From assembly GCF_024679245.1 (NCBI RefSeq), contig NC_090177.1, positions 43,118,518 to 43,182,517 of the forward strand: a DNA stretch of 64,000 bases, written 5' to 3'. This DNA is from Pseudorasbora parva (taxonomy: Eukaryota > Chordata > Actinopteri > Cypriniformes > Gobionidae). The stretch's first letter is position 1; every line of letters starts with the position of its first letter. The translations under genes were made by a program, and so were the position numbers. The notes beneath the pieces are model-generated. The model was not told the DNA's origin. It made no database searches and worked only from the letters and a program-made list of their open reading frames with translations. Below, one piece after another: positions 1-55,148 of this stretch.

Positions 1-1475
1 AGGGATGACCCTTTCAGCTATTGCAAAAAAAGTTGGTCATTCCAAATCTGTAATTTCTAGAATATTGAAGCTTTACAAAGACACTAATTCAAGTACCCAA
101 AAAGGTACGCAAAACCAATGCATGAGAGGACAGGACAATGCGGAGACTTTAAAATGGGGAATCAGTTCAACACTGCAGCTAGAATTACTCGCCAGTTCAG
201 AGCTGAACACAGTAAGTCTCGCCATACAGTGTCTTGTCATTTAAGAGAACGGCTCAGCAGAAATAATCAAAACACTAGACTAACCAGCTGTGGAGCATGT
301 TGTGTGAGCAGAGGAGAACTGGTCAAAAGTTCACTTTAGCAATGAATGCAAGTTCAATGGACCCACTTTAATATTAGGTGGCCACTGCTCTTGATGTACT
401 AACATTTTAATTAATCAGTTGATAATAATGTACTTATTGTGTACATACATGTTTTTACATTGTGCTTACATTAAAAAAATACCTGCATGTAATTACGTCT
501 GTAATTAATTTCTGTAGTTACATTTTTAATTACACAGTTGGCACTTCCCTTACACCTAACCCTACCCTTAAACTTACCCATACCACCACACTGGTCCCTA
601 ACTCTACCCGTATCTCACCTCAATATCAACAAGTGCTTTGCACTACAGCATGAACAAAAGTAAGTACATTGTACTTAAGGCCACCTAATATAAAGTGGGG
701 CCAGTTTAATTTATTTGTGTCTGATGGGAAACATTATGTTCGGCATCAAACTGGAAAAAAGATTGAACCCAATGTGCCCAAAGAAGTCAGTGAAAGATGG
801 AGGAGGAAGTGGCATAGTTTTGCGGATGTTTCTGCAGCAGGAGTTGGGCCTGTTATACAGCTACATGGCAGAACCTCAGAACCTGTTTATCAGAACCTCC
901 ATCAGCAACATGTGCTTCCTTCACTGCGAGCATCTCCCAATCAGCCCGCAATTTTTATGCAAGACAATGCCCCCGATCACACTGCAAAACGGGTAAAGCA
1001 GTTCCTTGAATGTGAGAACATTGAAATAATGAAATGACCGGCCCAGAGTCTGATCTAAACCCCATTGAAAATCTATGTAAAAACATTGGTGACAAAGTTA
1101 TGGCTAAGAAACCCACTCCAGTTACCGAACTGTGGAAGAGACTGGAAGAAGAGTGGACCGATCACAGCGTAGTAGTGTGAGTATCTACTGATGTCCTGTG
1201 GCCGCAAAGCAAGGGCCTCTATACCTCCTACTAATTTTTGACTGCTGTAAGCATCACATTTTAGCTGTAATGTTTTTTTGTGCTGCATTGGTTATTTTGA
1301 TCTCTGTGTTTTTGACTAAATAAAGGTTTTTGTTGAAGTACCTTGGTATTTTGTAAAACATGCTAGCAGAACAATGGTATACCCACAGCTAATCGTCCTT
1401 CAAACTTCAAGCAATGAATGTCAACAATATTTCTGAAAATGTTTCTAAATTGTTCTCTAATTTTGATCTCCACTG
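1..1475 (+). pseudogene. Tc1-like transposon remnant (5' end off-window)
   Basis: Tc1/mariner transposases excise and insert elements at TA. The N-terminal helix-turn-helix is seen at 5-100 (LSAIAKKVGHSKSVISRILK), the second catalytic region at 955-1000 (FMQDNAPDHTAKRVKQF), and traces of the third after an in-frame stop at 1035. Stops and frame changes break the gene. The right inverted repeat ends at 1475 (TTTTGATCTCCACTG) followed by TA. A 344-bp MITE interrupts the frame at 359-702. The left end is outside the window, beyond which the remaining nup210 exons should lie. Confidence 0.85.
359..702. mobile_element. MITE nested in the Tc1 transposase
   Basis: The terminal inverted repeats of about 24 bp read ggacccactttaatattagg on the left and cctaatataaagtggggcc on the right. 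The flanks are AGTTCAAT (351-358) and AGTTTAAT (703-710), an 8-bp target duplication with one mismatch. Removing the insert and one flank restores the transposase reading KFNLFVSDG. An 8-bp target site points to hAT-type mobilisation. The interior carries C/T-rich text (cctaaccctacccttaaac) common in cyprinid repeats. Confidence 0.85.
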
Positions 1476-1482
1476 TATATAT

Positions 1483-1640
1483 TAGGGATGCCACAATACT
1501 CAATATAATATTTAACCGTTCAGTACGGTATTCACGGTTCAATACACGCTTTTTCGGTTTTGCATTTAATTAATTATTTCTATTTCTCTTCGTTTGAAAT
1601 ATTTATCTCAGTTTATTTCAACTCTTTTTGAGTGAGCCTG

Positions 1641-1700
<60 letters not shown>

Positions 1701-1760
1701 ACACTATTTCAAATATGTTGAAAAGCACAAACATTTTAAAATAAAACTTACAATAGAGAA
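1483..1760 (+). mobile_element. hAT-like fragment (TAGGGATGCC end)
   Basis: The first ~160 bases match the left end of the complete element at 29087-29967 (TAGGGATGCCACAAT, then cggttcaatac and tatttctcttcg). No right end is seen; an AT repeat follows at about 1642-1691. Confidence 0.7.
1642..1691. repeat. (AT)n microsatellite
   Basis: About 24 uninterrupted AT units, followed by acacacatacacac. Confidence 0.95.
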
Positions 1761-1854
1761 AAACTGTTGACTCTCATCTTTAAAAAAAAATGTTTTAATT
1801 TGAACGCACCAGCAGATCGCATCCATGTGCAGTGTGAAAGCTCTAACCGGTTAA

Positions 1855-2150
1855 ATGGATAGTTCACCCAAAAAATGAAAATTGTCATCATTTACTCTCC
1901 ATCAAGTTGTTCCAAACCTTTAAGAATCTATTTGTTCTGCTAAACACAAAAGAAGATATTTGCAAGAATGTTTGTATATAAGCAGATTTTGGGCCCTATT
2001 GACTACGATAGTAGGGAAAAATATACTATGGTAGTCAATGGGGGCCAAGATCTTCTTGGACACAAACATTTATCCAAATATCTTCCTTTGTGTTTAGCAG
2101 AAGAAAGAATTTTTCATTCAGAAGATTTAATTTTTAAGTGAACTATTCCT
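1855..2150. mobile_element. TTAA-flanked MITE (ggatagttcaccc family)
   Basis: Inverted ends ATGGATAGTTCACCC and GTGAACTATTCCT lie between two TTAA sites (1851-1854, 2151-2154). The interior is a long imperfect inverted repeat (actatggtagtcaatggggg, cctttgtgtttagcag). The family is very common in cyprinid genomes. TTAA targets suggest piggyBac/Kolobok-type mobilisation. It ends 76 bases from exon 30. Confidence 0.85.
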
Positions 2151-2226
2151 TTAACATGGTTATAGAAGAAAAAAAAACGGTGTGTATGTGTATGCGTGAA
2201 ACAGCCGTTATATGTCTGAGAGTTAC

Positions 2227-46240
<44,014 letters not shown>

Positions 46241-46392
46241 AGTGACGAGTTTTCTTAAAGGCACAGGCGTTTTTTTGTTTCCGGTATGGTATGTCTGTAT
46301 AAATATTTGTTTGTATATTGATGGTTTTACATAACCTAGGTTTTACACGTTTGTACCCAAAATTACCTTCAATAAAAAATAAAAATAAAAAG

Positions 46393-46472
46393 AAATTAAA
46401 TTAAATTAAATTAAATTAAATTAAATTAAATTAAATTAAATTAAATTAAATTAAATTAAATTAAATTAAATT
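46393..46472. repeat. (AAATT)16 microsatellite
   Basis: Sixteen near-perfect 5-bp units upstream of nup210. A poly-C(about 20)/poly-A(about 17) junction follows at 46687-46723 inside the MITE below. Confidence 0.95.
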
Positions 46473-46670
46473 CATTAAAGTGGATTGTAGTGTTTCTGAA
46501 CATAATATCCCGCTTGTGTTTCCTAATCGAAATGTAATTGTTGATATACATGAAATAGAGATACAGACACATTTTTAGACAACATGTTTTATTTACGTCA
46601 GGTTTCACAGTACAGGGCTTAGATCTATGCTTAGATTAAGCCAAGAGTCGACCTGGGATCAGTTAGGACA

Positions 46671-46683
46671 TTTAAAGGAATAG

Positions 46684-46716
<33 letters not shown>

Positions 46717-48307
46717 AAAAAAATTACCCCATGATTTACTTGCCGTCATGCCATCCTTGACGCTGCCATTCACTGCTATTATAAAGATGAAAAGTAAGTA
46801 AGTAGGTACATTTTATTTATATAGCACATTTAACCAGCAAAGCTATCCAAAGTGCTGTACATGTAAAGAAAAAAAAGCAGACTAAAACAATAACGATAAA
46901 ACAACATGAAAAACAATAAATAAATAAATCAAACAAACAGTCAGACAGAAATATAATACTATTCAAATGCTAGGGAAAAAAGATTACATTTTGCTTTAAA
47001 AGTAGTAATGGAAGGTGCAAGGCGGATGTCCAGAGGCAATTGATTCCAGCGACAGGTGGCAGCAACAGAAAAAGCTCTGTCTCCCTTAGTTTTTACCCAC
47101 GAGATTGTGGGATGGATAAAAGAGCCTTGTCTGAAGATCTTAAAGGTCTTCTTACTCCACAGTCGTCATCGAGATCTTTAAGATAGCGAATTTCTTTTAC
47201 CTTGGGTAAAATTGTCCATTTAAGATAACTACTGTAACTTGATCATCTGTTATCTTTATTTCCGTTGGCTTTTGATATGATAAAATAGTTTTTCTTTAAA
47301 CACACTTCCAAGTATTTTATTACATTTTCTTTCTCCAAATTTCAATTCACCAATTTTTAATTCAGGAAGTTTAACAGTCACATTTGAATTTGTGAGGATA
47401 TTTTTAATCATGAATTTTAAGGGAAGTGGAATAGGTTAAATTCTCTATAAGAGCATTTCAAATTAAACTTATTGACAAAGGAATTAAACTGCAACAGACT
47501 GCCATTTTTATCCATCAAGTCCGTAACGTATGGAACATTTTTATCCTACCATTCTTGTTTAAATAGTGTCTTTCTGTTAATTAATATGGTTCTATTATTC
47601 CACAAGGTGGAACTATGAGGTGTGAAGTTGTGAGTGAACATCATTTTCCAGTATAGCAGTATTTATTTATGGAAGTCAGACAGTTTGATTGGAAGTTTAG
47701 TTATTTCAAAGTCACACCTTAACAAAAATTCTAATCCACCAACATTTTGGAAAATATATTTTGGTATGTGAAACCATATGGAAGTTCATACTTCTTTGTC
47801 CTGGTCAGCAGCCTTGCAGCTGCATTCTGACCCATCTGGAGTCGTGTACGTGACGACTGAGGAAGACCCGGATACACAGAATTACAGTAATCCAAACGGA
47901 AAGTGATAAATGCATGAATAACCTTCTCCAAGTCTTGGAATTATAAAAAAATAAATAAAATAAAAAACGATTTAAGTTTGGAAATGGTTCGCAGTTGATA
48001 AAAACTATTCTTAACAAAAGAATTAATGTTTGGATAAGCATAATTCTGAATCCAGAATGACACCAAGGTTCCTAAGGGAAGTGATTACCCAACTCCTTAA
48101 TAAAACTGCTCCTTAAATTTGGAGGACCAAAAACAAATGTTTCAGTTTTGTCTAAAAAAAAAATTGCCAACCATTCTTTAATGCCAGGGAAGAGCCAGGG
48201 CATTTTTTAATATAACTCTGATTGTATTCATCTGAAAGAAGAATGTCATATACACCGGGTGAGTAAATCATGGGGTAATTTTCATTTTTTGGTGAACTAT
48301 CCCTTTA
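46671..48307. mobile_element. ggatagttcaccc-type MITE split by an L2-like LINE
   Basis: Left MITE part 46671 on (ttaaaggaatagttcc... accccatgatttacttgccgtc). Right part 48230-48307 (gggtgagtaaatcatggggtaattttcattttttggtgaactatccctttaa). Between about 46795 and 48225 lies minus-strand LINE sequence: a tail complement (ttatttatatagcacattt...aaagtgctgtacat) and residues HAFITFRLDYCNSVYPGLPQ encoded at about 47850-47920, typical of L2/CR1 ORF2 C-termini. Confidence 0.75.
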
Positions 48308-48364
48308 AGTATAGCTTTTCTTATCATGACTAGGAAAAAAAAAAACTTCATTGGTGTCCATCTT

Positions 48365-48570
48365 TAAGACAGTAATCCACACCTTTGTTACCACTCAGCT
48401 GGATTACTGTAATGCACTGTGGGGGTTTAGTGGGTCTTCTGTCGCCCGTCTCCAGATGGTACAAGACGCTGCAGCGCATCTTTTAACTGAAACATGTAAA
48501 CACAAGCACATTCCCCCCTAGTTTAGCCTCACTCCATGCCTGCCCATACATTTTAGGATCCACTTTAAGG
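48365..48570 (+). pseudogene. L2/CR1-type LINE C-terminal fragment
   Basis: Encodes TQLDYCNALWGFSGSSVARL and QDAAARLLTETCK, the conserved post-RT block. Only about 200 bp remain. Confidence 0.75.
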
Positions 48571-50440
48571 TGGGATGTTAAAAAGCAAATCCCCATGTTT
48601 CATGAACACCGCTCAGTGTCATTAGTGACGACTCCTGAAATTATCACTGAAGTGGAACAAACATTTGAAGTCACTATTATGGTGATCAGTGTTTCCTGTA
48701 GCCCTGACCCGTTGTTGATTTGTTATTTTGTCTCTGGCTGTTGTATTAGTGTGTTTACAAAACACACTAACTGTGTCAGAAGAAAAAGGCCTGACTCACA
48801 TCTGAAGTATAATCACTGCTCAAAAGCATATTTGATCAATTTGTTTAACACTTTCATGCATAGTGGTCACTACAGTGGACATCTGCATTTTTTTGCATAT
48901 GCATGGGTTTTGATGCATGGTTGCACATTAACCTCTACAGTGGACGTTGCCACCAAGTGGCAAGCCGTTATCCATTTCCCCCCTCCAAATCAAGATGGAC
49001 AATGGCCAGTCAGAAATGCCAAGTTGCTCCAGAATATCCATCCATTCCTTCTATTCTAGAGAGTCTTGCAGGTAAAACGTTTAGCATCAAGCAATATCTA
49101 ATGTCATATCACAGTTCAATTTTCCAAGTATTGATTTTAGATTGGGAGAAAAATCTGATTAATCATCTGTCCACTATAGTACACAAACGCTCTATTTCAG
49201 CCACAATTCATATTATTACTGTGACTGTTGTTTTTGAAAATACTTAATCTGCAGTAACTTTGTCTGTCCATATATAGACTTCCCTCATCCAATTCAGGAA
49301 GTGGACTGCACTTTAAAATGGTGGCGGGGATTCCCCAGAGGGGAAGTGCTTAGGGAAGTTTGTCAGTGTGTGTCTAAAAGTGGAGTGAAACGCAGCCAAT
49401 AATCAGAATGAACAGATAATAGGGCTATAACAGCTAACTTCTTAACCTGTTAATTCTCAGTAAAAAAAACTTCTGACATCATAAAGTCAAACTGGTTAGT
49501 AATAAGTGAAGCTGGAAATGATGTTTTTGGATTTGTTTAATCCTCCTCTGCTAAGATCTTGAGAGATTTAATCTCTTTTATCTTTAAGGTGGCAGGGGGG
49601 CAGTTGTAGTTTCTGCACTGTACATTGTAACAAGTTTAGTTTACTTAAAAAAAGTTTGGAAACCGATTGCCTTATTTTTGCAAAGCAAACTTAAAGGGAA
49701 AACTGAAGTTAATTTAATATTCAGATAAAAGTAAAGAAAACTAACACCTCCCAAGTAAATTAAGTAATACAAGAATAAATTAAGATTTATTCGTAATAAT
49801 ACTTGAGCTGATCCATTTAACTAACAGTGTTATATTATATTATGCAAACATCTTAAATACTATTATACTCAACATAGTTTTAATCTGTCATTTTCAGCTA
49901 TGGCAACTTTAAAAAACTATGTGCAATCGGTTTCCAGGTTTTCTTCAAGTAAAGTGAACGTATTTTTAGTAGTTCACCTAGCATGAATGCACTTAACACT
50001 CAATTAAGTAAGCTTAATTGCATCAAGTTGTGCTTACTTAAACCATTCAAGTTGTGTCTACATAATTCTATCTGTGAGCTGAGGAAGTGTACTCCCAGAA
50101 TGCATTGCAGAACGAATAAATTAATCGCAGGGCAATTGTAACTTTGTTTTATTATTTTTGGCTTTATTTGACCATTTTATTTGCTGTATTTTGTCAGTAT
50201 AACCACAATAATGACAGCATATTAACTTTTAAAGGTTGTATTAAGTGTACAAAAAAATAATAATAAGTGTTTTACCATTGTTGTGTTTTGCATGCTGAAT
50301 GTTAAAGTCTGTGTGTGACTTAAGCATGGTCATTTGTTAGATATTTTCACAAATATAAAAGCATTATATCAACACAATTAAAAGATTGTCATAAGTGTTA
50401 GCAATTAAATGTTAATAGATCATTAACTGGCATTACATTT
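48571..50440. other. Intergenic, no gene recognised
   Basis: 48655-48780 carries 'tttgaagtcactattatggtgatcagtgtttcc', the left end of the element complete at 51630-51910. A 154-codon frame at 48595-49059 shows no family resemblance. The rest is AT-rich. Confidence 0.5.
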
Positions 50441-50444
50441 TTAT

Positions 50445-50530
50445 ATATATACATGCATGTATGTATATATATGCGTGTGTGTGTGTGTGTGTGTGTGCGT
50501 GCGTGCGTATGTATGTGTATATATATATTG
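50445..50530. repeat. AT/GT compound microsatellite
   Basis: tatatatatacatgcatgta then (gt)n, (gcgt)n and (atgt)n. Confidence 0.93.
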
Positions 50531-50564
50531 TAAAATCTAACCTCTGTGTCTTAAATCCATTTAT

Positions 50565-51100
50565 AACCAAGATTATTAATAATTCCCTCCAGGCTGGCCT
50601 TGTTCCTTCATCTCTAAAAACTGCTGTCATCAGACCACTTCTAAAAAAAAACTACTTTAGACCCAGATGTTATTGACAACTACAGGCCCATCTCCAACCT
50701 CTCATACCTCTCTAAGGTGCTGGAAAAAGTTGCTGCTGCACAGCTTCAGGTCCATTTGAAGCATAACAATATTTTTGAGAAATTTCAGTCTGGTTTCCGC
50801 TCAGGACACAGCACAGAAACAGCTTTGGTCAGGGTCACAAATGATCTATTGATGGCGGCAGATACTGGTTCCCCATCCCTTCTCATCCTCCTGGACTTAA
50901 CTGCAGCTTTCGATACAGTTGACCATAACATCCTCCTTCACCGTTTACATTCCACCATCGGTCTCTCTGACTCGGTCCACAAGGTTTTCTTCTTATCTCA
51001 CTGGGAGAACTGAATATGTTGCGTTAGGAGAAGCTACATCCCTGTCACACAATGTCACCTGCGGTGTCCCTCAAGGCTCAGTGCTCGTTCCCCACATAGC
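50565..51100 (+). pseudogene. L2-type LINE reverse transcriptase fragment
   Basis: Non-LTR reverse transcriptase palm and fingers: AGLVPSSLKTAVIRPLLKK, SNLSYLSKVLEKV, FQSGFRSGHSTETALVRV, LLDLTAAFDTVDHNILLHRL and CGVPQGSVL are seen in order. Frame changes occur near 50650 and 50990, and the frame ends before the catalytic YADD box. Truncated at both ends. Confidence 0.88.
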
Positions 51101-51270
51101 AACATTGTGTCGGCCCAGATCTGGCCCTCATCTTGCACATGTGGAATAAGGATCTGGCCCACATGCTGCGATGAATTATGGCCCTTGAGTGGCCCACTCC
51201 TGTTTGCCAGATCTGGGCCACAAGCAGGCCATAACAATGCCACATGTCAGCCAAGAGCAAAGAAATAAAC
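51100..51270. repeat. GGCCCAGATCTGG-type repeat
   Basis: tcggcccagatctggccctcatc... and tgtttgccagatctgggccac are inverted copies within 120 bp, a pattern common in fish. It abuts the LINE fragment. Confidence 0.6.
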
Positions 51271-51629
51271 CCGAACTGGACCTTATCTGAGTCACAAAAT
51301 CTGTGTATAATAAATATGGAGTCATTTCAGCATTAATAAGCCTGTTAACAAGCAGAATTAAAAGTAGAGGAAAGTAGGAAAGTAGAGGACAGAAAAAAAG
51401 ACGAGCAGGAACACAAGAACTACAACTGACTTCAGCCACAGCTTTAGATGAAATCAACTGAAGATAAAAGAAGACATTAAATCTCTGAAGATCTCAGCAG
51501 AGGATTAAACAACTCCACAAACAGCATTACCAGCTTCACCCATTACTAACCAGACTGACTTTATTTCTGTCAGATGACTACAGAAGCTCTTATTGAGAAT
51601 TAACAGAGGTTTAACTCTAATGTGTTTCA

Positions 51630-51910
51630 TTTGAAGTCACCATAACGGTGATCAGTGTTTCCATTAGTTGGGCTCTTTACTCTTATTATACATTTGTCTG
51701 TTTTTGGCTGCTGAGAAAGTCTACAGCAGCAACAGAACCTAAAACAAACTGACATCATTAAAACATTTTGCTTTATGATGAAAGCAATATTGTTGCTTTC
51801 ACAACAAATTAACTGTTTTAAAAAACACAATTGCTTAAATCACAAACTGACCTCAGTAGCCAAGAGGCAAACTGCCCAACTAAAGGAAACACTGATCACC
51901 ATAATGGTGA
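51630..51910. mobile_element. Inverted-end element (GGTGATCAGTGTTTCC)
   Basis: tcaccataacggtgatcagtgtttcc at 51637 is mirrored by ggaaacactgatcaccataatggtga at about 51885-51910. Non-coding. Partial copy at 48655. 51911-52115 holds nothing I recognise except a palindrome aacaccgaccggtgtt. Confidence 0.7.
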
Positions 51911-52115
51911 CCAAACATTTCAAGAAAACAGCAACATCTTTCCTTCAGTGATTCTGCTCATTATCATCAGGTGTCATTAATAATCAAGCAATCATCACAC
52001 AATTAATCACTTAAGTGTCTTATTAACTCTAACACTGCTTCAGTGTTACTTTAACACCCTGCTGGTGGTTCCCATATAAACACCGACCGGTGTTAATTCA
52101 AAACCGTGGAATTTA

Positions 52116-53739
52116 CTGTGTAGTTCCAAAAAAGGATGGAGGGTTGCGCCCCATATTAAAGCTTCGTCGTCTGAATTGTACAGTCAGGAAACTAAAATTC
52201 AAGATGCTGACGCTAAGTCAGATTGTGACCCAAATCAGATCTGAGGATTGGTTTGTCACGATAGATCTGAAGGACGCATACTTCCATGTCTCCATCCTTC
52301 CTCAACACAGGAAGTTCCTGAGGTTCGCTTTCGGGGGCAAAGCGTACCAGTATCGGGTTCTTCCATTTGGTCTAGCTCTCTCACCCCGCACGTTCACGAA
52401 ATGCATAGATGCAGCTCTGGCCCCGGTCAGGCTGCAGGGCATACGCATTCTGAACTATATAGACGACTGGCTGATTCTGGCACAGTCGCAGGAGATGGCG
52501 GTTCGGCATCGAGATGTCGTCCTCGCACATATTCAAAAGTTGGGGTTGAGGATGAACGCGAAGAAGAGTGTGCTTTCTCCAGTACAGAGGACCACTTTTC
52601 TAGGCGTGGTTTGGGATTCTGTAGCAATGCGGGCAGTGCTTTCACCCACGCGCATTGCTGCGATTCTGTCAGCTGTAATGAGAGTAAAACTATGCCAGTC
52701 ATTCACTGTCAAGCAGTTTCAAAAGTTGGTGGGGTTAATGGCAGCGGCGTCCAACGTGATTCCTTTTGGCCTGCTGTACATGAGGCCCTTACAGTGGCTC
52801 AGGACCAGAGGGTTTTCCCCGAGGGGGAACCCTTTTCGTATGATCAAGATCACGTGGCGGTGTCTCCGCGCCTTGGTCATATGGAAGGAAGCCTGGTTCC
52901 TGTCCCAGGGTCCGGTGTTGGGGGCACAATGTCGTCGAGTCACCCTGACGACGGATGCCTCTCTCACGGGCTGGGGAGTGGTAATGGAAGGCCGCTCAGC
53001 CCAGGGTCTGTGAGGGGACCATCATCTTTCGTGGCACATCAACTGCCTGGAGATGATGGCAGTCTTCAATGCATTGAAGTTCTTCCTCCCGGACCTTAGG
53101 GGCCATCATGTGTTGGTCCGTACGGACAACACATCGGTGGTTTCCTATGTAAATCGTCAGGGCGGTCTGCGTTCACGCCCACTGTGCAAGCTGGCGCACC
53201 AGATCCTCCTGTGGTCTCTGGGGAAGTTACTCTCCTTGAGAGCAATCTTTATCCCGGGGGCCCAGAATATAGGAGCGGACATCCTGTCAAGACAGGGGCT
53301 GAGGCCAGGGGAATGGAGACTTCACCCCGAGGTGGTGAAGCTCATTTGGGAAATTTATGGCCAGGCGGAGGTGGATCTGTTTGCGTCTCAGAATACGGCG
53401 CACTGTCCACTCTGGTTCTCTTTGACACATCCAGCTCCTCTGGGACTGGATGCCATGGTGCAGATGTGGCCAAGGCGGCGTCTGTACACATTTCCCCCAG
53501 TTGTTCTGCTCCAGGGAGTTCTGGAGAAAGTTCGCCGCAAAGGGATAAGTCTACTGCCAGTAGCTCCTTACTGGCCGAGCAGGATTTGGTTCTTGAACCT
53601 TGTAACACTGCTCGATGGCTCACCTTGGAAGATTCCCATCAGGAGGGAACTTCTATCTCAGGCGGAAGGCTCAATATTTCACCCCCGCCCAGAAATGTGG
53701 AACCTGTGGGTTTGGCCGCTGAGGGGGCTGAGCTCATAG
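52116..53739 (+). pseudogene. DIRS copy A RT-RNase H, one stop
   Basis: Reads VPKKDGGLRPI, then FVTIDLKDAYFHV, RVLPFGLALSPRTFTKC, the catalytic box NYIDDWL, and RNase H motifs VTLTTDASLTGWG and LVRTDNTSVVSYVNRQGG with DILSR. The frame is continuous except for a TGA at 53011-53013, a likely CGA to TGA change. The N-terminal part upstream of RT is missing. Confidence 0.88.
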
Positions 53740-54739
53740 AGTCTGGTCTCTCTACCAAGGTAGTGGAGACCATTCTTAGCTCCAGAGCTCCATCCACGAG
53801 GAGACTATATGCCCTGAAGTGGAGGTTGTTCACTTCTTGGTGTCAAGAACGACAGTTAGATCCAGTCAACTGCCCTGTTGGTTCAGTGCTAGATTTTCTA
53901 CAAGATCGTTTCTCTTCCGGGTTAACCCCTTCTACACTAAATGTGTATATGTCAGCCATATCAGCTTACCATGCCCTTGTGGATGGTATCACTGTGGGGA
54001 GGAACCCGTTGGTAACTCGTTTCCTTCGTGGCACTAAGAGGCTGAGGCCTGCGGTGCGCACTAGAGTTCCTTCTTGGGATTTGGCTATAGTGTTGGAAGG
54101 TTTATCTGCGGCTCCGTTCGAGCCACTTGACATTATCTCAGAAAAGTTTCTGACTCTGAAAACCATCTTCCTTCTTGCCATCTCTTCTATTAAGAGAGGA
54201 GGAGACCTTCAGGCCTTATCAATATCTCCTTCGTGCTTGGAGTTTGCACTAGGGATGGTTAAAGCTTTCCTTTACCCTAGATTAGGGTATGTTCCGAAGG
54301 TGTTAACCAATTTTCCACGGCCTATGGCCAAGCTCTCTGTCCTCCTCCATTTTTTAATCCAGACCAGGAAAGATTGAACCTTGTATGTCCAGTGCGAGCA
54401 CTCGATGCTTATGTCCACAGAGCTGCCCTGTGGAGGAAAGCAGATCAATTGTTTGTTTGTTTTGGACATCATAACAGGGGTCTCCCTGTGTCCAAACATA
54501 CAATGAGCAAGTGGATAGTCGAGGCTATCTCACTGGCTTATGGGTCTTCTGATCAGCAGTGTCGATTAGCTGTCAGAGCCCACTCTACTCGGAGTATGGC
54601 GGCCTCTAAGGCCTTGGTATCAGGGGTTTCCCTCAACGAAGTCTGCGACGCGGCCAGTTGGTCCTCGCCTCTCACTTTTGTGAGATACTATGATCTTGAC
54701 CTGGAGTGTGCTCCAGGTTTTTTAATGCTCCTGTCTTGA
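53640..54739 (+). pseudogene. DIRS copy A tyrosine recombinase, frameshifted
   Basis: SRAPSTRRLYALKW opens the N-terminal (core-binding) domain. The first catalytic-region text is SIKRGGDLQAL. After a frame change near 54340 come LVCPVRALDAYV, RAHSTRSMAAS (His-x-x-Arg) and FVRYYDLDL (tyrosine). It starts within the RT-RNase H frame. Confidence 0.85.
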
Positions 54740-55148
54740 ATGTGCCACAGTTTCACAAGACAGGCATTTGGTATTACTGCGTTTTGGTATTTCGTTCCCA
54801 AATCTGTCCCTAGTGGACGCAGTGTGAAGTTCCCTCGAAAGGGAAAGTCTCAGGTTATATCTATAACCATAGTTCACTGAGAAGGGAACGAAACACTGCG
54901 TCCCTTTGCCATACTCCCTGCATCCCTGTGATCCCTTGCTTCGGCAGTTTTGCTGAGGTCTGATCGGATCGGAGGTATATTAATCCTTTCCTGGTTGTGT
55001 CGTCACCTGCCCGTGACGTTCACGTTTGCCCTTGGCTGAGTTGAAATACATGCATCAGATGCTATCACGCTGGGAGCGTTCCTAAAGCTGTCCCTAGTGG
55101 ACGCAGTGTTTCGTTCCCTTGGAAACTATGGTTCTAGTTATAACCTGA

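Larger units (their letters stand above)
52116..55148 (+). mobile_element. DIRS-like retrotransposon, copy A (5'-truncated)
   Basis: DIRS elements use a reverse transcriptase and a tyrosine recombinase instead of an integrase. Copy A begins abruptly inside RT, keeps RNase H and recombinase, and ends with a 3' terminal region from about 54750. That region contains an inverted pair: gggaacgaaacactgcgtcc (about 54883) and ggacgcagtgtttcgttccc (about 55100). It then meets the satellite at about 55149. RT and recombinase frames overlap, as is usual for the group. Confidence 0.88.

Noticed and set aside
48595..49059. 154-residue plus-strand frame
   Set aside because: No recognisable domain; starts inside repeat text shared with 51630-51910; likely chance.
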